Below are positions 1 to 4,942 of a stretch of 6,211 bases of DNA, piece by piece. The translations under genes were made by a program, and so were the position numbers. Within the stretch, counting starts at the first letter, position 1. The number at the start of each line of letters is the position of its first letter. Below the pieces are notes generated by a model. That model did no database searches. It saw only the letters and a list, made by a program, of their open reading frames with translations, and had not been told where the DNA came from. Origin of the DNA: Candidatus Woesearchaeota archaeon (GTDB taxonomy: Archaea; Nanobdellota; Nanobdellia; Woesearchaeales; ARS49); the NCBI GenBank assembly GCA_019323135.1, contig JAHWHT010000063.1:1-6211 (forward strand), given 5' to 3'.

Positions 1-101
1 GTTTAGTTTTTACGAGTGTGCTTTCGGGGTTTGATATAGGCGCTATTGCTACTATAGTTATTGTAGTATTACTAATTGGAATTATTTTCACTATTATGTA
101 A
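1..101 (+). CDS. C-terminal tail of a membrane protein (5' end outside window)
   Basis: The frame starting at base 3 is open from the left edge to a TAA at 99-101 and gives about 32 residues. It begins LVFTSVLSGFDIGA and ends in a strongly hydrophobic helix (IVIVVLLIGIIF) just before the stop. The rest of the gene is outside the window, so its function cannot be read. The tail has the same length and layout as the last 32 residues of the next gene: a hydrophobic start, a short polar loop, then a terminal membrane helix. This suggests that both proteins end in a similar two-helix membrane anchor. The stop lies 8 bases before the next ATG, so the two genes are probably co-transcribed. The frame is clear because it is hydrophobic, open to the edge and ends at the right place for the operon, but the fragment is short. 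Confidence 0.7.
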   Translation, partial: LVFTSVLSGFDIGAIATIVIVVLLIGIIFTIM

Positions 102-104
102 GGT
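101..104 (+). promoter_or_regulatory. Weak ribosome binding site for the LamG-like protein
   Basis: AGGT overlaps the stop of the preceding gene and lies 5 bases before the ATG at 110. It is a partial match to the archaeal AGGAGGTGA consensus and weaker than the sites in front of the next three genes. It supports the ATG at 110 over the in-frame ATGs at 131 and 140, which would remove the positively charged start of the signal sequence. Confidence 0.45.
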
Positions 105-109
105 TCAAA

Positions 110-1657
110 ATGGAAAAAAACAGAATTATAATGGTCGGGATGATTTTGCTTTTAGCTCTGCCTATATTAGCAATAAAACCTACTGTTGTTGAAAGTATGC
201 ACGAGGGAATTAGGATAGAAGTTGAACAATTCACCTATAAAGACATAAGAGGTACAATCTGCTATAATATAACTTCTATTGATGCAAAAAGTATGACTTC
301 ATATATTGAAGGTACTAAAAATAAATTCAAGCTTAAGGACGTAAAAATAAAGGAAAAAGACAAAGATGATAACATCAAAGAGAAAAAAGAACGGTATAAC
401 AAAGATAAACAGTTTTCTTATAAAAAAGATGAAAATAAGCAATTCTGTATTGAATATGAAATTCCTTTTGGGTACTATGATAAGTTTGACATAATAACAT
501 CAGAGGGAGTCATACTAGACCCTGAATTTGATTCAGGAATTAGCTATAATGAAACTACAATAAATAGTTCTGAGTTTGAAAGCACATACTGGAGTACAGC
601 ACCTTTTAATGCAGTAAATTTCACTTATGACCCTGATTGTAATATGAATCAATTTACAATCTCAAGAAATTATAGCATTTATGATGCAGTAAAACACAGT
701 TATCCTTTAAATACAGATGCAGAGGATAAAATCGGGTCAAATGATTTAACTATTTCAGGAAGTCCACCATTAGAACAGACTCCTTCTGGAGAATGGGGAT
801 ACTATACTAACACTTCTGTTGATCATCTAAGAACCAACGATGGTATTAATATATCCATGCCTGAGACTTGGATATTCGTAGGACAGTACAATTATCATCC
901 TATCGGACACTACAAACATTTTTTATTTCAAAATGGAGAGTCTTCACATAACTTTTATTCTGTAGTTCCTACTACTAATGGATTTTTTGAATTCGGGTAC
1001 TGGAATGGTTCGCAAATTGTATCTCATAACCAGTTTGGCAATACTCCTAGCGATAGATTCTTTGGACAATACTATCTTATGATTTATCTTAATTCAGTTA
1101 CAAACGAAGTCCATATTTTTCATAATGGAACATTGTTAGGTTCAAAATATGATTGGTTCTATCCAGTACATGAATTGAATAGTAACCTTAGACTTAATAA
1201 GGACTGGAACGATGCTTATGTAATTAATTCCACTGTTACAAGTTTCGCATGGGGTAATGAACTACCAGAAGGAATGAACGCATCACAATTCGCAGAATAC
1301 CTATACAATGACGGAGATCCTATTGAATTTCAATCAACAGAAGCGGACGCTTACGGCCCTTTCAATAATGAACATGGAAATTACACTCATGTTTTTGACA
1401 ATTATGATGATTACATGACTATAATAACACCTTCACAAACTTGTGAATGGGTATATATGGAAATATGGAACTCTACAGGAACAGCAGAACAATCTGAAGA
1501 AGATTATCGCTCTGAGTTTACTTTAGTTAGACTTGCTTTATTTGTAGCTTTTATCGCTTTTGTTTTTGTGTCAATAGGCTCTTTGAGTCCAGAGACTATT
1601 GTTGCTTTATGCTTGGGGGCTTTATTGGTGGGAATGCTACTCGTTTATTTTGTATGA
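110..1657 (+). CDS. Secreted LamG/concanavalin-like membrane-anchored surface protein
   Basis: This is a 515-residue protein. Residues 1-4 are charged and residues 5-22 are hydrophobic, which fits a signal peptide or N-terminal anchor. Residues 27-140 form a first ectodomain that ends in a VILDPEF stretch and contains a highly charged segment (70-110). Residues about 188-403 resemble a LamG/concanavalin A-like jelly roll: YPLNTDAEDKIGSNDLT recalls the usual opening strand, IFHNGTLLG the central hairpin, and FAWGNELPEGMNASQFAEYLYNDG the usual closing 'LYN.G' segment. Two membrane helices follow (about 472-490 and 494-515), joined by a short loop, SIGSLSPET. Thirteen N-X-S/T sequons lie in the ectodomain. 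Cys51/113 and Cys177/445 could form disulfides, the latter bracketing the lectin-like domain. The likely role is carbohydrate or surface binding on a cell or virion. LamG-type modules are known in surface proteins of some archaeal spindle viruses, such as Pyrococcus abyssi virus 1. The fold assignment is by eye, and the ligand is unknown. Confidence 0.75.
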   Translation: MEKNRIIMVGMILLLALPILAIKPTVVESMHEGIRIEVEQFTYKDIRGTICYNITSIDAKSMTSYIEGTKNKFKLKDVKIKEKDKDDNIKEKKERYNKDKQFSYKKDENKQFCIEYEIPFGYYDKFDIITSEGVILDPEFDSGISYNETTINSSEFESTYWSTAPFNAVNFTYDPDCNMNQFTISRNYSIYDAVKHSYPLNTDAEDKIGSNDLTISGSPPLEQTPSGEWGYYTNTSVDHLRTNDGINISMPETWIFVGQYNYHPIGHYKHFLFQNGESSHNFYSVVPTTNGFFEFGYWNGSQIVSHNQFGNTPSDRFFGQYYLMIYLNSVTNEVHIFHNGTLLGSKYDWFYPVHELNSNLRLNKDWNDAYVINSTVTSFAWGNELPEGMNASQFAEYLYNDGDPIEFQSTEADAYGPFNNEHGNYTHVFDNYDDYMTIITPSQTCEWVYMEIWNSTGTAEQSEEDYRSEFTLVRLALFVAFIAFVFVSIGSLSPETIVALCLGALLVGMLLVYFV

Positions 1658-1661
1658 GGTG
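1656..1661 (+). promoter_or_regulatory. Strong ribosome binding site, decides the start at 1671
   Basis: GAGGTG is an exact match to part of the AGGAGGTGA consensus. It overlaps the TGA stop of the LamG-like gene and ends 9 bases before the ATG at 1671. It is the main reason to start the small gene there and not at the in-frame ATG at 1599, which lies inside the upstream gene. Confidence 0.75.
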
Positions 1662-1670
1662 TTAAGCACA

Positions 1671-1793
1671 ATGAGAAATATATTCAAAATAAAAATTTAT
1701 GATGATGAAGGACAAAATATTGGTTCGGTTGCAGACAAAAATGTCAACAAATTACAAAGCAAGATGCAAAGCATACTTGATAAATTGAGGTAA
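1671..1793 (+). CDS. Small soluble protein of unknown function, 40 aa
   Basis: This frame codes for a 40-residue protein that begins MRNIFKIKIYDDEGQNIG and ends LDKLR. The frame stays open upstream to an ATG at 1599, but that part lies wholly within the end of the LamG-like gene in another frame. The ATG at 1671 comes after the upstream stop and has a strong GAGGTG site, so I use it. The product has no signal peptide or membrane helix. The first half alternates in a beta-strand pattern (FKIKIY, turn DDEGQN) and the second half looks like an amphipathic helix (NKLQSKMQSILDKL). It contains no Cys, His or Trp. It sits between a surface protein and the giant protein, ending 2 bases before the start of the latter, so the two are probably translationally coupled. 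I do not recognise the family. A small adaptor, chaperone or cofactor for the 972-residue protein is possible but is only an inference from position. Confidence 0.7.
   Translation: MRNIFKIKIYDDEGQNIGSVADKNVNKLQSKMQSILDKLR
1787..1791 (+). promoter_or_regulatory. Ribosome binding site for the 972-aa protein, inside the preceding stop
   Basis: GAGGT is made from the last Arg codon (AGG) of the 40-residue gene, the base before it, and the first T of its TAA. It lies 3 bases before the ATG at 1795. The spacing is short but usable, and the overlap points to coupled translation of the two genes. Confidence 0.65.
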
Positions 1794-1794
1794 T

Positions 1795-4713
1795 ATGGTT
1801 AAATCAACAAGAATCATTGAAAAGGATGATGGGAGCTTTGTCAGGATTGAAACAGAGGGAACTAAAGTTACTGTTGAGAATGTTTCTGCAAAAGAAGCAA
1901 AAAGAGAACGAGACACAGGGAAAAGAGCAAAAGCCACATCCAAAAAAGAATATACTGCTTCAGAAGAAGTCAAAAGCGCAGGAGACATTTCTATTCCTGA
2001 AGAAGGAATCAAATCATACGAGGAACAAAAACTTGAGAACATTTCAAAAACTGCAGATCCTGAAAACATTTTCAAGAAAAAGACTCAAACATCCAAATCA
2101 GATATGATCTTTCAAGAAGTCAAAAAAGACGATAAGACTGTAGGTTATCGTGATACAGCTGCCAAACAAACAATTGTTGCGCGGGAAAAGGCTCAGAGAA
2201 GTATTGAATATATTACTTCGGGAAAAGCTAAAGAATTGAACCAACAGAAAAGGACAGTCCCCGTTCCAAAAGGTTCAATTCAAGCTGCTCCCAAAAGAGA
2301 TCTTGTGAAAGAATCTTTAGGAAAAGCAGAAACGGCAATTTCAAGATTTTTAACAAGAGGAGAAGCTTCATCATTCCGTGAAATATATCTTCGTTCTAAA
2401 CCTGTTGTTGATTATTCAAAACAATATGCAAAAGACATATACGAATCACAAAAAGGCCTAATTTCAGAGAGAAAAATAGGCGACGAGGCTATAGGTGTTA
2501 AATTAAGCAGAAGTTATAATGAAACTGTTGAAAGACAAGCAGAATCATTAAAAAATCTTAAAACTTCGTATTCTGAAGCAACTTCAGAGTTTACAGACTT
2601 TATTGACAAAGATAAAGACTCTCTTTTTTATCAATCATTAAAAACCGAATTTGTAGCGGGACAAGTTACTGCAAGAACAATTCCAACCGCAACTAAGTTT
2701 GCAGGTGCTTCTTTTGGTGCAGCATTAAAAGGTACAGCAAAACAAGCGGTTGATTATCCAGTTACTGCAGTAGCAGGTGTTTATGTTGGAGGAAAGCTTA
2801 TAGGTTCGGCTCTTCAAGCAGCTCCAGTAATTACAAAAACAGCAATATTAACTTATGAGGTTTACAGTGTTGCAAAACAACCTACAATTGAAACTAAAGC
2901 TCAAGCTGCTGCTGCATTTGTTGTTTTTGATGTTGCTTTATATGCAGGCTCGAAAGCAATTAGAAAAATCTCTGCAACTACTGCAAAAGCACGAGGAAAA
3001 CCTTTTGTTGAACCAGAAGCTGAAAAATTCTTAAAAAAACTGTCAAAAGAGAAGCCTGGAAAAGTTATCATTGATGATTCTATAGGTTACAAGAAAAGAA
3101 AGTATTCTGTGGCCTCCGATAAGGTACTTAGAGCAGACGATATCACAGTAATAAAGGAGAAAGCCTTTGCTTCAAAAAAGTACGTTCAGGACGTCCCTGA
3201 GGCCGTTGTAAAGACATTCACATCAGATAGTCCAAAAGGCACAAAAATAAGGGGGGTTATTGTCAAAGACGGAACTCAATATTCTGTATTAACAAAAGGT
3301 AAATACAGGATAGTTTCAGAGATAAGTGTAGCAGGTCAAAGGACATCTAAAATATTCAAAGGAGAAAAGCTTATCGGAAAGATTAGAGATACAATAAAAC
3401 CCGACATTGTTTTTACAGAGCCAAAGAAAACCGTAGAAATCAAAGACTCTCTTAAAAAAGATGATTACAGACTTGAAATAAAAACCTCTCAAATGGTTTC
3501 TAAAGGAGTCTCAAACATACAACAAAAAGTTGTAAAGCCTACATTCCAACCTAAAGGAAAAGGTGTTACTTATGAAATTCAAAAAATAAAAACTGAAACA
3601 ATATCTCCTAAAACAGAAGTTATTTATCAAAAGCCAATTCCAAGCGGTGTAAAAATAAATATCCAAAAAACAGAATATGAATTTGTTGATTATCCAACAA
3701 AAGCAAAAGATTACAATATTCGAGTTACGCTAACCGAAGTTATAACAGACAAACCTGCAACATCATTAACAACTCAAACTGGAAAGTTTGCTTCAAGATA
3801 TGTTATTGATTATCAGAAAAGGCCTGGTTTGGTACAAGATTTAATTGGCGCTTTTATTAGAGAAGAAAGAGGAGAATTATCTTTAAAAAATATAAATAAA
3901 GTTAAGATTGAAAAACAAAAAATGAAGTTTACAACAGGAGACCTTCAGTTTTATTCTTCAAGTCCTACTCAAATATCACTGTCCCAAGATACAATAGTTA
4001 TTCCAACGCCAAAAATAATGTCTTCAACAACGGAGTCCATTTTGGACTCTGTTGCTAAAACAAGATCGTTAAGTAAGTTAGATGTAATTACTCTTACTAG
4101 AACAAAAGAACTAACAAAAGAATTGACGAAGGAGCTGCAAAAATCAAGAACAAGACAAAGGCAGCGGACAGAATTAAAACAAGAAGTTCTGACTAAACAA
4201 TTAACTCAAACAAAAAGTATAACTCAGCAACTTCAAAGAGAGCTGCAGAAGCAAACAACAATTCAAGAGCCAGTAACAGAACAAAGGCAAGTTTCTATTC
4301 CTTTATTAATACAAGCTCAGAAAACAAACATAATAACGAATGTTCCTAATTTCTTTAATGATTTTCAAAGAACTTCTTCAAAATTTGCCGTGCAAGTAAG
4401 AAGAGGAGGAATATTTCAAACTATCAGAGAAAATATTGCTAGTATTCAACAAGCAGCAATTATTGGTAAAGGCAGAGTTCAAACGACTGCAGCAGCAAGC
4501 CTAAGAGTCATAGATCAAGACACTCAAAGATCTGTAGATATTGGACTCTCAAATCTAGGCAGAGATTTCAGAAAAAGCACCCGCGAGCCTAACGTATATA
4601 TCGAAGAAAGAGAAAGGAGAATTAAATCTTTAGGCGAGCTTCAAGAAATTACATTCAAAGGAATTCAAGCAAACAAAATAAGATCAAAAATTAAAGCTAT
4701 CAAATGGAGGTAA
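1795..4713 (+). CDS. Giant Lys-rich structural-type protein with hydrophobic core and Gln-rich coiled coil
   Basis: This is a 972-residue protein of no family I recognise. Residues 1-285 are rich in Lys, Glu and Ser, have no signal peptide, and are probably helical or disordered. Residues about 289-392 form a long Ala/Gly-rich hydrophobic stretch (e.g. VTAVAGVYVGG, AAAAFVVFDVALYAG) that could hold two to four membrane-associated or packed helices. Residues about 420-680 look beta-rich and basic. Residues about 768-822 are a Gln/Lys-rich coiled-coil candidate with three TKEL units, followed by a VSIPLLI segment. A basic tail ends in KWR. By inspection it has no Cys, no His and one Trp (971). 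That argues against an enzyme and for a structural role. It has only three N-X-S/T sequons, unlike the secreted genes on either side, which fits a cytoplasmic or virion-interior location. Size, hydrophobic middle and coiled coil together allow a scaffold, matrix or tape-measure-like role, but that is inference. The start is fixed by the GAGGT site and the 1-base gap. The gene ends 3 bases before the next ATG. Confidence 0.9.
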   Translation: MVKSTRIIEKDDGSFVRIETEGTKVTVENVSAKEAKRERDTGKRAKATSKKEYTASEEVKSAGDISIPEEGIKSYEEQKLENISKTADPENIFKKKTQTSKSDMIFQEVKKDDKTVGYRDTAAKQTIVAREKAQRSIEYITSGKAKELNQQKRTVPVPKGSIQAAPKRDLVKESLGKAETAISRFLTRGEASSFREIYLRSKPVVDYSKQYAKDIYESQKGLISERKIGDEAIGVKLSRSYNETVERQAESLKNLKTSYSEATSEFTDFIDKDKDSLFYQSLKTEFVAGQVTARTIPTATKFAGASFGAALKGTAKQAVDYPVTAVAGVYVGGKLIGSALQAAPVITKTAILTYEVYSVAKQPTIETKAQAAAAFVVFDVALYAGSKAIRKISATTAKARGKPFVEPEAEKFLKKLSKEKPGKVIIDDSIGYKKRKYSVASDKVLRADDITVIKEKAFASKKYVQDVPEAVVKTFTSDSPKGTKIRGVIVKDGTQYSVLTKGKYRIVSEISVAGQRTSKIFKGEKLIGKIRDTIKPDIVFTEPKKTVEIKDSLKKDDYRLEIKTSQMVSKGVSNIQQKVVKPTFQPKGKGVTYEIQKIKTETISPKTEVIYQKPIPSGVKINIQKTEYEFVDYPTKAKDYNIRVTLTEVITDKPATSLTTQTGKFASRYVIDYQKRPGLVQDLIGAFIREERGELSLKNINKVKIEKQKMKFTTGDLQFYSSSPTQISLSQDTIVIPTPKIMSSTTESILDSVAKTRSLSKLDVITLTRTKELTKELTKELQKSRTRQRQRTELKQEVLTKQLTQTKSITQQLQRELQKQTTIQEPVTEQRQVSIPLLIQAQKTNIITNVPNFFNDFQRTSSKFAVQVRRGGIFQTIRENIASIQQAAIIGKGRVQTTAAASLRVIDQDTQRSVDIGLSNLGRDFRKSTREPNVYIEERERRIKSLGELQEITFKGIQANKIRSKIKAIKWR
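4028..4054 (+). repeat. 12-bp inverted repeat with 3-base loop inside the giant gene
   Basis: Bases 4028-4039 pair with 4043-4054 around a TTT loop. Eleven pairs are Watson-Crick and one (4032:4050) is a G-U wobble in RNA. It lies in codons for residues about 745-754, just before the coiled-coil region. No T-run follows, so it does not look like a terminator. It may be an RNA hairpin that slows ribosomes or marks a processing site, or it may be chance. Confidence 0.5.
4102..4137 (+). repeat. Three tandem 12-base units encoding TKEL
   Basis: Residues 770-781 read TKEL three times. The units are spelled ACA AAA GAA CTA, ACA AAA GAA TTG and ACG AAG GAG CTG, so the protein sequence is identical while the third positions differ. 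The unit falls in the coiled-coil part of the 972-residue protein. The synonymous drift suggests an old duplication kept for the protein, not a fresh slippage tract. Confidence 0.7.
4706..4711 (+). promoter_or_regulatory. Strong ribosome binding site for the 74-aa membrane protein
   Basis: GGAGGT overlaps the final Trp-Arg-stop codons of the giant gene and ends 5 bases before the ATG at 4717. It is the fullest Shine-Dalgarno match in the window and suggests that the small membrane protein is made efficiently, perhaps in larger amounts than its neighbours. Confidence 0.75.
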
Positions 4714-4716
4714 TAA

Positions 4717-4941
4717 ATGATAAAAACAAAAAAAGGCACGGTTTTCACTGTAATTTTTTACTTACTGGTATTTGGAATTCTATTCACTTTAGGCCTTAGT
4801 TCCTGGTTAAATGATGTTGGAACAAGAGCAGTAGAAGAACACGGGTATACTGGTGTAGAAGCCTTTTTTTATGAGAATATAACAGTCTTCATTATCTTTA
4901 TATTAATAATTGCAATATTTGCATTATCAAGATTTGGTTGA
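4717..4941 (+). CDS. Small two-helix membrane protein, 74 aa
   Basis: This 74-residue protein has a basic start (MIKTKKG), a first membrane helix at about residues 8-30, a polar loop of about 24 residues (31-54, including ATREV-like acidic and aromatic residues and one sequon at Asn54) and a second helix at about 55-70, ending SRFG. The positive N-terminus and the sequon suggest that both ends are inside and the loop is outside. It lies 3 bases after the giant gene, behind a strong ribosome site, and 1 base before the next secreted gene. Small proteins with two helices are typical of envelope or capsid proteins of spindle-shaped and pleomorphic archaeal viruses, and also of holins. The sequence alone does not choose between these. 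I do not recognise a named family. Confidence 0.85.
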   Translation: MIKTKKGTVFTVIFYLLVFGILFTLGLSSWLNDVGTRAVEEHGYTGVEAFFYENITVFIIFILIIAIFALSRFG

Positions 4942-4942
4942 C

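Noticed and set aside
1599..1670. N-terminal extension of the small gene to the ATG at 1599 (64 residues)
   Set aside because: It lies fully inside the end of the LamG-like gene in another frame and has no ribosome site, whereas the ATG at 1671 follows the stop and has a strong one.
1752..2075. Minus-strand reading frame of 107 codons
   Set aside because: It is antisense to the Lys/Glu-rich start of the giant gene, has the Ser/Phe-rich composition expected of such a shadow, and breaks the all-plus, tightly packed layout.
1817..2107. Plus-strand reading frame of 96 codons in another frame of the giant gene
   Set aside because: It is Lys/Gln-rich by codon shadowing, has no ribosome site and is wholly contained in a better-supported gene.
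3049..3429. Possible codon-use island in the giant gene, with more AAG and C/G-ending codons
   Set aside because: Lys is AAG in 10 of 23 cases here against 5 of 22 in the following stretch. The difference is too small to claim recombination.
4861..4871. T-run in the 74-residue gene as a terminator
   Set aside because: It has no stem before it and lies within a coding sequence in the middle of the operon.
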